From: Formicarius rufipectus
Lineage: Eukaryota > Chordata > Aves > Passeriformes > Formicariidae
DNA length: 64,000 nucleotides
Assembly (NCBI GenBank): GCA_013399695.1
Contig: VXAU01003549.1
Location: forward strand, 1,114,694 to 1,178,693
Reading direction: 5' to 3'
In this document: positions 35,477-47,219 of the stretch, in pieces
How the letters are laid out: each line of letters opens with the position of its first letter
Numbering within the stretch: position 1 is the stretch's first letter
The notes under the pieces: model-generated
Seen by the model: the letters and a program-made list of their open reading frames with translations, nothing else
Databases searched by the model: none
What the model was told of the DNA's origin: nothing
Program-made: the position numbers and the translations under genes

Positions 35477-38235
35477 AAATTTACACTACATTGTTTAAGT
35501 TGAACTGCGTTGTGGGTGGAGCTGAGATGGTGGGGGTAAATCACTCTGAATTTTTTCATCCACTAAACCAATCTAAAACTTTCTGACAAAAGCATAGTAT
35601 CATTACAGTAACCATACCAAAGGACATTTAACCTTGGACTTTCTATTTTACAGATGTAGCAATATTTTCATAGCATCATTTTACCCAAATTTATCTTCTT
35701 AATAGCTGTAAAGCATCATCCTTATCCATTGGAAGTTATGCTAATCAAGTGGTTTCTTAAAAAATTATTTCAACTGAGTTTTGTGAAGGAGATCAAATAA
35801 GGTAGAAGGCTATTTCATAGAAATTTGGGGAAAAGAGAAAAGTAATAGTAAAAATACTAAATATATAACATATTCAAGATTGCTTTAGCAAGTGTACTTG
35901 GAACAACTTTGATTTTTGGCAGGGTGATACATGTTTTAAACTGAAATGTTGGTAAGGCCAGCTTTTGCTCTGAATAATCAAGATACAAGATTAAACCCAA
36001 CATTTTCTGTATTCTCAAGGCCCAAAACACACAGTTTGCAAGAGGTGGTCTAGTGTCTTCTTTGCTATACTCTAAAGTTTCTCTTGAAATCAGCAGTGAA
36101 GCTTCTACACAGACTGTGTAATATCTGGCTTGTGAAAAACTAGCACTGCCCTTCATTCTTTTTCGTTAAAAAATCCCTAGCTGTAGTATGAGAGTCATGT
36201 TGTTGATCTTTGTGAGAATTACCTTACTAGCTATAATCATGGCACCTGGCTGTATCCCTGGGGGCTGCCCCATGGCTAAAACCACTGTAGTGCTTTGCTT
36301 ACCCTTGCCTTTGCCTCCCTGTGGCTCACCTGCCCTGCTGAAACACCATTCAGGACGCAGCTACTTGTAATGACACAGTGAGGTCTCCTCAAAGGGTGCC
36401 TTTTGTAAATGTTTAGCCACAAGCACACATAGCTGATCTATCACTTCAATCTTTAACATAAGGAGTGCCTGGTTTGTATTAATGGACCTACAACAAGCAT
36501 GCCGTATTGTATGAGCAGAGAAACTGTTTTCTGTGTTTCTGTCTTATTATTTAATTTGTGCTAAATAAGAATAGGGCTAGCAGATGAGTTATTCATATAA
36601 AGGTTGGAAGAAAGATCACTTTTAGTTCCAGAACCCCTGCAGATATTCACGAATTTTACCAAAATATTTTTGTAGATTCCTATTGTTTTTTCACTTAAAA
36701 ATATGGCAGAACTGAATGAAATGGATAGGCCTCTTTCAAGGATAAAAAAAATTCAATTTCATTGCCCAGCATGTAACATTTTTCTCTGTGTTTCAAATAT
36801 GCTGTAAAACTAGATCTCCATGTCTTTTTAATAGAGAAACTTAGCACTTTGAAAAATCACAATAAAATATGAGAAGACTGTTGATGATTCAGCTTTCCAT
36901 AGTTATACTATTATCATATTTTTCTACTTTGTTTGCATTGTTTTGTTTTCAGCAAGTTTTGCTTTAACTGCAGAGAAAATACAGGATCTCCAGAATTAAC
37001 TTGTGCTTTAAATCAAATATGGAATAAAAGCCACATATACAAGGAGGTAGGTATAAATGGCTGTTAAGCAGATAAATCCCTTCTTGCCTTATGTGGTCCA
37101 GAGCTTCAGGCCAGGATGACTTTACATTTCCTGTAAAGGTTACTTAAGCTTACTAACACTTTTATCTGAGCTCTGATATATCTCCTAACAGGAAACAGCA
37201 ACAAGCAGGGAGAAAAACTCCCAAAATTATTGATTTCCTTTGTTGGATACTCTGCTAGGGAGACCCTGATAAGACCTTGTCTATCAGAATCTGCTGAGTT
37301 CACCAGTGGTCCATGTTAAGAGCTGATTTTCGATGTTGTCCTAGGTCAGCTTGTTATGGCCTTTCTGTCTAAAGCACACTTTATACAGTAGTATAAGGAG
37401 TAAGAAAACATGCTCTTCATATCATGAAGCAGCAGCTGTTAAGTTTGAATATATCTGGAATTAACAATACCTTCAGGTCGCAGTGCATGTATTATAATCT
37501 AGTATCTAGGGAAAACTGAGAGTAATCACATTTCTTTTTAAAATTTAAGCATTTTAGAAAGTAGAACCCATTTTCCTAAAAACGTTATGTTTTTACAACC
37601 ATACTTAAAATAGTTTCCCTCAATCCATGTTTTATTTAGTGGAAGACACCTATTATCTGCTGCATTTTGATCTAAAATTTAGTAAGTGGCATTAAACAAA
37701 AAGCATCTGCCTTCACACTTTTTGTGAAGTTTCTTTGAACATGAACTCTATGCTTACAAGGGGTAAAGATGACATTCACTGAATTTTATATGCAAAGCAT
37801 AAAGACTCACTTCAAAACATATTTAGTCCTTCACAGAGCCATGTCCTGTTTAAAAATAAAGTAAAAAAATCTGGTTTGGGTTTGTGCTTTTTAAAAGGGT
37901 AACTAAAGCAATTGCCTGGATGTTGCACTCCTGCCTTAACTGAGGCTAGGTAACAGTAAATACAAATCCCACCTCATTATCCCTTCAGTATCTTCTGAAC
38001 TAACAAAATATTATCCAGCAAAATGTGGGCAACCTCCAGGCCCAGACTGTCATGGTCTCAGCTGTGGCTGCCAAGGATAAAGGCAGCTCTTGCCAGCAAT
38101 GGTATGAGAGGCCCTTTGGGAAACAGTCTGAGACCGCTGAACTTGTTTTCCTTCAGCTGTTCCAAACTTTACAACCATACCAAAACACAGATTCTTAAAT
38201 TATCTGGCCTCTTGGTGCGACAGGGATTAAAGGAC

Positions 38236-38285
38236 AAAAAAAAAAATTCTCTTTTTTTTTCTTTTTTTCTTTTTTTTTTTTTTTT
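38236..38285. repeat. Poly-A then poly-T low-complexity tract
   Basis: A run of about eleven A is followed after a few bases by long T runs with single C interruptions. It could fold as an A/T hairpin. Its TTTTTTAGG end mimics a splice acceptor. Confidence 0.9.
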
Positions 38286-40284
38286 AGGTGAATCTTGTGG
38301 TGGATGCTTAGTTAAGAGTTTGTTTTACCTGAACAGCTGCTGATACTTAGCTGGCTTTCTAGCCTTTTTTTTTAGCAGTCTGCCTGAGTATGTAGGCGAT
38401 ATGTTTTATTTTTAGTGGGCTCTGGGGTGTTTGCCTGCCCAGGCATTGGACAGTGTGGGTCTCTCCAGCCCTGGATGTCTGAGCTGGCCCTCTGTGAGCT
38501 GCCTGGTTGGCTTTGTTCTCCTTCAAGTAGGACTTGCTCTGACTGACCATCTGCTCCATCTCCCTCCATCAGCACCTAATTTATTCAAGACTGAAGTAAG
38601 CCTTGTTTTGCTTGTAGTTTCTCTTCTATTGTTTCCATCTCCTCTCATCCCTGCACTGATTATTACTAAGATTACACTAGGAACTGAGAAAACAGGAAGA
38701 TACTGCTCTTTCAGTGCCTAGTGAGCAGCAGAAGTTGGGTACCACTGCTTTAAAAAAGAAACATACAGGACATGTTCCTAGATAACATCAGACATCTTCC
38801 ACTCCCCTGGCATCTCTGCTTTTAGGGTGTAGTAGCTCAGAAAGTTTGGATTAAATTCCTATACCAGAAACCAATGCCAATAGGAAAAAGTAAACAGGAT
38901 AAAAAAAGAAAAAAGGAGTCAAATTCCATAGGGCGTTTTTGTAGAGGTTGAGTCTACTGGTGGCTTCTAAAGTATAATACCCCATGATGTATTTTCCTGA
39001 TTACCCATCTGATTTTACAGAGAAAACCACACTGTTATGTAAACCTGGAGAAGCAGTGAAGCTGTTCTTGATTCAAACCCACAGTCTGTGAGCAGAGAGG
39101 TAATGACCCAGGGAGTGTGTGTACACAGCAGTCCTTGACTTGTTCTAGAGCAAATGAAAACTCACCAGCATGAATTTCAAAGTTACTGGAAGCCAGTTCT
39201 CATATCTAGGACCAAAGATGTCCAGGATGGCAAATTCTGCCTTGGAAGGCCGTGACAGAGAGAGACTTGAGGCCCAGATAACCACCGCCCCATGACATTC
39301 GGTGCCATGTACCACAGCCGTGGCCTGAGGTATATAGGTCAAGCTTAATGACTGCAATTCCACTTTTTGTCTTAGGCTCTGTTAGCTTGCTGCTTGGGAA
39401 ACTATCTGTTATTGAAATCAGAGGATATTAAATGTAATTAGCAAAGAATACAGAGAGAAATCAGAACTGTGAAATGTGTTTGGGAAAGAAAAAAAGGACA
39501 TTTTCCAAATTTTAATTGAGAGGTCTCTATAATGAAGGACCATATATCTTTTACTGTGCTGATCAACTTCTTTCTCACCCTGCAATAAATTTCCAACATC
39601 TTGCAGATAGACAAAACCTATACTGTATACATGTAAGGATTTTCTTCCTGGATACAGTGCTTTATTTTACCTACCATTGATCAGATGTCTAAGATTATGT
39701 GAAGCTTCACAAAAGTAACATGACGATATGAATGCCACATCCTAGACCTTAAAGAGAGTTCAGTCTTTGTTTCTTGTTCATTGTTTTCCTGTATTTTTAT
39801 TCCCTCACAGGAAGTGGTTTCTCTTGAAGTAGGTATTTTTTATATGGTCTGATTTGAAAATTTGACTACAGTGATAAATCAGGAGACAAAAGGAAGTTTT
39901 GAACAGAGGTCCTCAGCATTTTTGTTCATAGTTTGAACTATGCATGAGTGCACAGACCTTCCCCCCTGTTTAAATCAGATAGTTTTCCTGTGCTGGGTGC
40001 AGCAACCACTTCCATTGCACTGCTATACAGTGTAAAGAAGCATCTGTATATATGTTTATTTCCAGCTTCTAAATGCCATGCAATCTGAAGAAACAACCAT
40101 GACAAGAAAGTCTTTTTGTGAACAGACAGTGGCCCTAGACTGCAAACAGAGGAAGCTTTTACAGTATACATTTCATTTTGTGTGTAAACTTTTCAAGACC
40201 ATTTCAGACTAATAGTCTGAGCTACATTACCTCGGAGAGTATTGTTGTTAAGACTTAACGCGCTCTGCTAATAAATTACAGTGA

Positions 40285-40440
40285 TGTAGCAGCTTTTATG
40301 TCAAAGGATCCTGAAGTGCTTTACAAACTTTACAGTCCATACATGCATGAATCACTTCACCCACTATTGAAGTATGGCCAGGCCAAGGATGAATTGTGGC
40401 AGCTGTTTAACAGCACACAGCAGTGCGACACAATGGGTTT
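40285..40440 (-). mobile_element. Ancient SINE 3' tail, minus strand
   Basis: On the minus strand the order is CTGTTAAACAGCTGCC, a middle part, then TTTGTAAAGCACTTCAGGATCCTTTGACATAAAAGCTGC. This matches the conserved tail shared by old vertebrate tRNA-SINEs (ctgtaaagcgctttgggatcctttgagataaaaggcgc). It forms the start of an open frame of 123 codons on the plus strand, which is therefore repeat-derived and not a gene. The 5' tRNA-like part is not recognisable further right, toward 40,600. Confidence 0.6.
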
Positions 40441-41039
40441 AGGAGAGCAAAGACAACATGCTCTCCCAGTGCCAGTCCAAGTAATTCAGAGGGACAGTGG
40501 AGAACACCTTGGGAGAGAAAGGGAGGGATTTCTCCCTCATGAACTAGTGCAAGGCATTGTTAGTTGGCTTCAGGGTCTGGGGTTGTCTCTCTCATCTTAT
40601 ACCAAACCTGTTGCAAGAAAGTCCCTCATTCTAGCTAAAAAGTCTGTAAACACACTTGTAAGCATGTAAGCTTGAAACCATCAAGGAAATTTGGATAGGT
40701 AGGGTTTTCCTAGCCAAAGTGGAGTGAAACAGGATTTAATGCTGTCTCAGTATGGAAAATACTAAAAATGTCTTTGTTTAGTCTGTTTCTACAACTGAGA
40801 CACTGAAGGAAAAACATCAGTTGTACTCACAGACCATATCTGTACATCTACTTGAACAGAACCCAGATCTTTAAAGAGTTAGATAGGAAATTAATTTAAT
40901 TCCCACTCCCTTTCTGGTTACCAGCTGTCTCCTAACATAAAGTGATGGTCCCCATAAAGGCCTTCTGAAGAAACAAGCAATTTCCTGAATAAATCAAGTT
41001 ATTCTTTCCTCTTTCCCTTTTTTTTCTCCCTTTCAGTGA

Positions 41040-41220
41040 CTTGTATCTTTGGTGACGATCCTGAGCAGTCTTGTTACCAGCTGCTCTAATCTCAGGCTTT
41101 TGTCATTTCACCTTGATATTTCCTCCTTCATTGTTTTGTCTAAGCGCGCAAAACAATGCCTATGAGTGCAGTGTGCAGGGCTTACAGCAGAAGGAGAATT
41201 GTTTGCAGTGACACACATCA
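41040..41220. promoter_or_regulatory. Enhancer-like segment with inverted SOX-type sites
   Basis: It contains the perfect inverted repeat CATTGTTTTG (41,129-41,138) / CAAAACAATG (41,149-41,158) with a 10-base spacer TCTAAGCGCG. Both arms carry the SOX core ACAAT (ATTGT). The spacer keeps two overlapping CpGs in a CpG-poor region. An AACGTTAG palindrome-like word follows at 41,226. Enhancer function is inference. Confidence 0.3.
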
Positions 41221-41343
41221 AACTAACGTTAGCTTCTTCCACAGGAATAGATTTATTTGTTCCTTGAAAAAATACATTTGAGCTTTTAACTTCTGCAAAA
41301 GAGTGTTACTTGAGGAATTTATTGTTTTCCTTTTTCTATATAG

Positions 41344-41369
41344 ATCCATGGCGACCAATGAAAGTTGAT
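41344..41369 (+). other. Micro-exon-like segment (26 nt)
   Basis: A strong acceptor (TTGTTTTCCTTTTTCTATATAG) ends at 41,343. A donor GTGAGTGTG begins at 41,370. The 26 bases between contain TCCATGGCG, a good start context, but that frame stops after six codons at TGA. In the frame without stops it would encode about eight residues (PWRPMKVD). That phase then meets a stop if joined to the exon-like segment at 41,528, so a joint coding role is not supported. Non-coding splicing is possible. Confidence 0.15.
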
Positions 41370-41527
41370 GTGAGTGTGTGGGGTGACAATAGTAATGATT
41401 TATACAGAGTTGTTTGAGTTAGGTACTTAAAAAGTTGCTAATTCTTCCTGCTTAATAATGTAATATTTGCATGATTTGAGACCCTAAATGTATACTGTTA
41501 TAAATTTCTATCCAACATGCATTGCAG

Positions 41528-41673
41528 AAGTAGTAATTAAGAGGCCTCTACCTTCACTCTCAGTGTCTGATTGTAAACCTTTCCCTATGGAAGTTTCTAG
41601 TGGGATTGCTTATATGAGTGTATGCTACTCACAACCACAGAACCAGACCCTTGCAGCCCTGAAACAGACCATT
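41528..41673 (+). other. Exon-like segment with consensus splice borders
   Basis: A plausible acceptor (TCCAACATGCATTGCAG) precedes 41,528, and a perfect donor GTAAGTAAG follows 41,673. The 146 bases stay open in one frame, and the same frame stays open further, to a TGA at 41,728. The peptide includes KRPLPSLSVSDCKPFP and ALKQTI. It would start in phase 1 and end in phase 0. No family recognised. Splice-like words at both ends occur by chance at low rate, so confidence stays low. Confidence 0.2.
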
Positions 41674-42199
41674 GTAAGTAAGAAGCCAATACATGAGACA
41701 AGAAAGTCTACTGATTTCTTTAAGCTGTGAATCAAGGTCACAAGGAGTTAAAAATAAATAGGCATCACAGAGCAATATCCTACTTATATTCTAAAGATTG
41801 CTAAAATTAATTCTGAAACAGAATATCTAAATGGAATTTTACATATAAAATACTCAAGGTATTGGACCTATTTTTGTGCATAAGTCTGTGCTGAGTGGAG
41901 TCTTTTGCTTGTAAATGCACTGAGATTTAAAAGCAATTTCTGTCTTAACGCCCTTCATATTCCTATCTTTTTCATCACCATCCAAAAGGAAACACTTTAA
42001 CTTCAGGCAATAAGGAGCTTTTAATTCAGATGTAAGTTTACATGAGCTTTCTTCATTAGTATGTAAAATGTGAAAAATGAGAAAATTTTAAATCATATTT
42101 AAAAATGTAATTAGATCATTTTGGCTGTTTTGCCAGTTTTGAAATATATATAAAAAACTTCAATAAATTATATTCTGGGCCATATCAGCTTCTTCTTGA

Positions 42200-42370
42200 G
42201 AAAATGAAGTTAAATCTTTGTAGTAACCAGCAGCTTAATTTTCATTAGGCTAGCTATTCGATAATTAGTCATGCACCATAAATCAAGTCCCCAAGTCTTC
42301 TCCAGGTTTCTTAATTGAAAATTATTGTTTCTTGGCTCTGTGGCTAAATGTGCAGCAAGTCTGAGGAGTG
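42200..42370. promoter_or_regulatory. Homeodomain-rich AT segment, possible enhancer
   Basis: It holds a cluster of TAATTTTCATTAG, GATAATTAGTC and TTAATTGAAAATTATTG words, bordered by G/C-containing unique sequence (CATGCACCATAAATCA, GTGGCTAAATGTGCAGC). AT-rich background makes homeodomain words common, so the call is weak. Confidence 0.2.
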
Positions 42371-42379
42371 ATAGATGCT

Positions 42380-45300
42380 GAATCTAGCACAAACAGTTTG
42401 AAACAGTCAGAACTTGATAGATCATTGCCCTGAAGGGGCTTGTAATGGTGGAGAGACTGTGAATTTAAAAATTAAAGGTTTGTTCTTAAAAATCACAAGT
42501 GTAAAAGCTAGCTGCAATTTACCAAATATGTACTAACCTTCAGACACTTTTCCTTTCATTGCTAGCTGGATTTCAGTTGCTTTTCTAGTGACAATTGTAA
42601 TAAGTTTATGTGGATATATTTGAAAAGTTAAAATGCTGGGTCAGAAAGACCCAGACCAAGATTATTTTTGCTCTCTTTTGTTGGTGGTGTTCTTTTTCTG
42701 GTAAATCTCATTAACAAATATAGAAGTTGTTTCATTTTTGGCATTTTCACACACTGAATAAAATGGTGGCAGTCCTCTCAGAGCCAATATGAGAGAACAG
42801 ATGGGCCTGCTACGCATGCCCCAGGTCATAAAATAATTTCAGATACGATGCAATTGTGGCTAAGTAAAAGACTTTTGAAAAGTCAGAAATATATTACTTC
42901 ACTGAAAGAAGGGCATCCTTTGTAATTTTTCTTTTGACAGCCTAGCAGACTTTACACAGAGCTCAGTTTGTGTTTGTCATTCTGTAGATAAGGACAGCCA
43001 CAGGGTTTTCTGCCATTCATGGCTTGCTTCCTTGTGATCTGATGGCCAAGACCTGATGATGACCACAGTAGGAAAAAGTGCCAAATGCTCCATAAATTTA
43101 AAAGCAGGAATCAATTGATGCTAAAAAAAAATAGGACCTAAGATTTTTAGCTGAGAATTTTGAAACTGTGTTGGCAAATTAATGCTGAAAACCTCACACC
43201 TTATCCACATGAAAGAACAAATGTAGACTTGAAGCTAATCAGGGCATTTGTGTGTTGTCAGATACATCAAGACCTGCACTGCAGTTGTTATACCTCAACA
43301 AAACAAAGCAACATGTTGGTTTCATGGGCAGAGACCACAACCCAAACTGTGTGTGCTGGTCCTGAGCTGTTGCTGCTCTGGGCCCTTCTCCTGGACACAC
43401 AGTACGAGGTGTTGAGCTGTTGGGTGCAGCCCTTGGCAAATGCTCCGCTGTTGTCCTGTACAGATGCGTTGTCATGCATTGCAGATGCATTTCTTATGTC
43501 AAGGTTCATCTCCTTCCAAGATCAGCTTTGTACTGCCAGTTCCAGGAATTTTGTGTGTGTAATTGCTTTCTAAATGTGCTACTCACATATGTCCTAGGAA
43601 AAATTCCTCAGAAAAGTCAGAGGTGTATGATGAGTAATTAAATTCCAAGGAGAGAGGGATTTAAAAGGCCATACTGTCAACTGGAAGAGTTTATTAAAAT
43701 ATATAATCAATTAATTATTATATTTGCAGACGTTGTTCTTTTTGGGGCCTGAAATGACTGTGCATAATCTTATTTTGTAAAGATTTTTTCTTGGAAGGAA
43801 AAGTCATTTGCCTAGGGGATATATTGATTTCATTCAGCAGTCACTATCCCTTTGTAAGATATTACAGACAGAAAGCCAAATTCAAGCCCAGATTTATTCA
43901 ACTTTGTTTTATTTTTGCATTATACCAACTCTAAACATGGTGCTGTGATTAGAAATAAGAATTGTTTTGCCGCTGATTGTTCCAGTTTCACACTGGACTA
44001 GTTTGCAGCACCAGCTGGATGAGGAGCAATAGAGGATGGGTGACAGCAGAGGCCAAGGGAGGGAGCGGTGTCCGATCATGCTTTTTAAGGCTCTGTCCAG
44101 GGAGGTAACTCCATCCTGGTGGGCAGTGCTGGTGAGGGCTTCACACAGCCCTTGTGGGGGGAAATGGAAGGGAGCCAAAGCTGGCAGAGACTGAGCTTTC
44201 CATTAGCAGCCCCTTCACTTGCAGGCAGAGCTGTGATGCAGAGAGCAGGTTTGGACTGGGCTGTGTTGTGATACAGAGGCATGGGCTGCAGCTCCTGATT
44301 GTGCAGAGCTTGTGGTGATGTAGATTATGAAGCCAGAAGATACTAACCAGTGCAACTTCTGTGTAAAACCAGCTGTGGAACTTGCCTCAGTTAATTAGTG
44401 AAAGCCAGTGTGTCAGTGGTGACATACAGTCGCCACCAGCACCGAGATGTGGGTGTGCACCAAAGCCACATGCTCTTGCCTGGCCGTGGCTGCTCCTTAA
44501 TCAGGGCCATGTGGCTTGGTGGCTTCCTGCTCATGATCTTTGATGACTGGAGCCCTTTGTGTCCCTCTAGCTTGGCAGGAGCCACTAAATATTTCATCTG
44601 ATGGGTGGATAGATCAGAATTTACTCTGTGGATACCTGGGGGGAGCTGAAAGTGTGGAGATCGGGAACCTGATTCCTTTGTGGTTTATGAGAGACCTGCA
44701 GATTTGTTTTTACACAGAATCATGGGCAGAGTTTGTGGCTGGATTCCTTGTGAAATAAAATCTGGTAAGACGTTTTTATCAGATTTTGATATAAAATTGT
44801 AGAAATATCATACCATCAATTCTTAATCTGTTTTTCATTTGCATTTATGAAAAGAGTTTTTCTAGCTAGTGTGATTTACACCTGTTAGTCATTAAAATAC
44901 TAGCATTTTCAGGTTAGTCCATCTTTTAGAATGGGCACAGAGAGATCCAAATTCAGAGTTGAAATGCCCACTACTCTCTCATCCTTATTACACACACACA
45001 CAAATAAAATGGAAATACTGGTGTTTAAGATTTTGTTTTAATTGACTCTCAATTCCTATGAACTTTATCTCTGTGATACTAAAACTTCAAACTATCAATT
45101 GTATTTTCTTAAGGCACAAAGTAAGAACACACTGTGTAATTTTTATTGTAGGGTTTTATTTATTTTCAAGATGCAGTGTGTATATTCTATTTCACTAACA
45201 TTTTACACCACTATATGTAGATTCAAATATGATAAAATCTTTTTCTCCGTCATACTTCTTCCCACAGTCAGAATCTCAGCTTGCAAACCAGAAAGGTGTG

Positions 45301-45535
45301 TGACTGAAATGGTAGGTTTACACCATTAAAATGAAAAAGGTTGTAAAACAAAAGTACTGTAGCTGTTGTTTCTCACAAGATGTGAGCTCACTGTCAATCT
45401 GTACATCTAGGTAGAATTAGTGTAATATATATGATGTGAGCAGCAACTAGTGGATAGATGAATTTGAATGGGGCTGTGTTCTCCATGTAAGGAAGAGGCT
45501 GTGCTTACTCAAATGCTGTTAAAACTCCCTCATTT
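42380..45535. other. Non-coding DNA, no gene recognised
   Basis: Mostly AT-rich. 43,300-43,550 and 43,990-44,330 are GC-richer, unidentified and without CpG clusters. The frames there (up to 137 codons) overlap on both strands and match nothing known. A short CA repeat ends at 45,001. Confidence 0.5.
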
Positions 45536-45539
45536 ACAG

Positions 45540-45799
45540 CTCCTGGAGATGAAACATACAGCAGATTGCCTGTAACCATAGCAATTGGCTCCGACATGAA
45601 AGATCTCCAGCATAGAGGTAGTGGTAATGGCAGAGGCAGCATGGAAGATAAAGGTGTACAGATAGAGACAGTACCAGGTAGAAGTGGACTACTAAATAAG
45701 AGAAGACAAGGTGCCCTAGATGGATTTGGGCATATATGTGAGTTTAATGGGAAGGTTTGGGCTGGTGAGGTGTGTTGGGGGCAAGGCAGGGAAAGCTGA
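45540..45799 (+). other. Exon-like open segment, unidentified
   Basis: A good splice acceptor (AAAACTCCCTCATTTACAG) ends at 45,539. The frame stays open for about 85 codons to the TGA at 45,797-45,799. The peptide starts near PGDETYSRLPVTIAIGSD and is Gly-, Arg- and Lys-rich. No ATG of good context lies near the start, no family is recognised, and no clear donor is needed if it were a last exon. No AATAAA follows closely. The purine-rich composition favours open frames by itself, so this is weak. Confidence 0.15.
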
Positions 45800-47120
45800 A
45801 GACACAGCTGAGGTTTTGGTATTAGTCTGGTGTAGAGGACAAAATCAGAGTAGGGCTGGCAATAGAGTGCAGGGAAGATAATGCTGCTGGAGGCTGCTGC
45901 CTCTCATGTTCTTGCCTTTCAGCAAGTATTTAACTGGATTTCAGGGATCCCTATGGGTCAAAGTGTCCCACTCAGCTCATGAAAGGAGGCCACACAAGTT
46001 TTTAGCTCTTGATTCTGGGTCATGATATGATTCTTGGTGTCAAGGTGCGGCACTCTGAGAGACACAGATATTCCATATCCCAAAGCAGTGCCAAAGTTGT
46101 AGGCCTGCACTTTTGAGATGTGGAAAGAAAATGCCCAGGAAAAAACCCTACTGCTAAGATGAAGGGAGTTCAATTGCCGTGAGTTATGAACACTGCTATA
46201 AATAGAATACCCAAGATATTTACTTTAATATTTTGCTTGGTTTCAATTATTTGAGTTTTTTTGTTTGTTTTGGTTTTGGTTTTGTTGTTTTGGTTTTTTT
46301 TTTTTTGGTAGTAAATATATGAAAGTTCTTTCCTCTTGCTATTTCTGGCAAACTTCAAGGGATCCAGATCTAAGAAAAAAGACCCTTGTACAGTAACCCA
46401 TAGAATCATGGATGTGAATAGTTTTTATATAATAATAATTATGATGATGATAATGATTGAATTGGCCTATGAATCACAAAGAAAAAGAATCTGTTTACAA
46501 GAAGCAAACTGTATCAGTGATCTAGGAACTGCAGATTGGGATTCTTTAGCTTCATATATGCAATTTACATATCTCCAAAATGAATTTATGGAATTATTTC
46601 AATGATTGGAATCAAACCTGTACAGAATTCTACCCATTCAGGTAATCGTTTTCATAATTTTTTCATAAAGTCTTGTTGAGTTTTTATTGGAAAAAAAAAT
46701 CTCAGTATAAAGTCTTCAGTTTACGGTCTAAATTGGTCTGATTAGGGATAACTTCATTTGAGCAACTGGAATTACACTTGGGTAAGAGCACAGACTCCAG
46801 CAGTGAGAGTCCCTGGTTGCAGTAATGTACTCCAGGGCTGAGCCAGCTTCCTGAGGAAGAGGCTCAGCTTCCACACCACAGCCTGTAAATCTACCACATT
46901 GTTCAGAACACATGACACTCTTGGTCTCCCTCACCCTGCCCTTTCACTACATTTTCTTTGCTGCTAAAAGTAATTTTTGGTCTGCCAGGCACTTCTGTAC
47001 AGAAGGCATAGTAAATATAAGATTTATACAGCTACGTGTCAGCTTTAAATCCACTCAACTCCCCAGGTAAAAAACAGGATCACAGCAGTGAACATTTTAA
47101 TAAACCAGCAAAGACACTGT
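45800..47120. other. Non-coding DNA, no gene recognised
   Basis: AT-rich with a T/TTTTGG tract at 46,254-46,308 and a small ATA/ATG repeat near 46,429-46,455. Nothing else recognised. Confidence 0.5.
46254..46308. repeat. T-rich / TTTTGG low-complexity tract
   Basis: Repeated TTTTGG and TTTG words ending in a T run. Confidence 0.9.
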
Positions 47121-47121
47121 T

Positions 47122-47131
47122 AAAAAAAAAG

Positions 47132-47182
<51 letters not shown>

Positions 47183-47219
47183 AAAAGAAAGAAAGAAAAG
47201 AAAGAAAGAAAAGAAAGAG
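47122..47219 (+). repeat. GAAA microsatellite (about 100 bp)
   Basis: An A run is followed by many GAAA units, interrupted by GAAAAA/GAAAAG variants after 47,181. The strand is wholly purine, so the tract can form triplex (H-DNA). It also yields a lysine/glutamate-rich open frame that is not a gene. A likely length-variable marker. Confidence 0.95.

Larger units (their letters stand above)
34915..40280. other. Non-coding DNA, no gene recognised
   Basis: AT-rich, with T tracts at 35,457-35,476 and 38,250-38,285. 38,020-38,580 is GC-richer, with a pyrimidine tract in the middle, and is unrecognised. 39,120-39,360 contains AAATTCTGCCTTGGAAGG words loosely like the MITE-like family. No exon is supported. 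Confidence 0.5.

Noticed and set aside
40298..40669. 123-codon plus-strand frame as a gene
   Set aside because: Its first 140 bases are the reverse complement of an ancient SINE tail. The remainder has no family resemblance.
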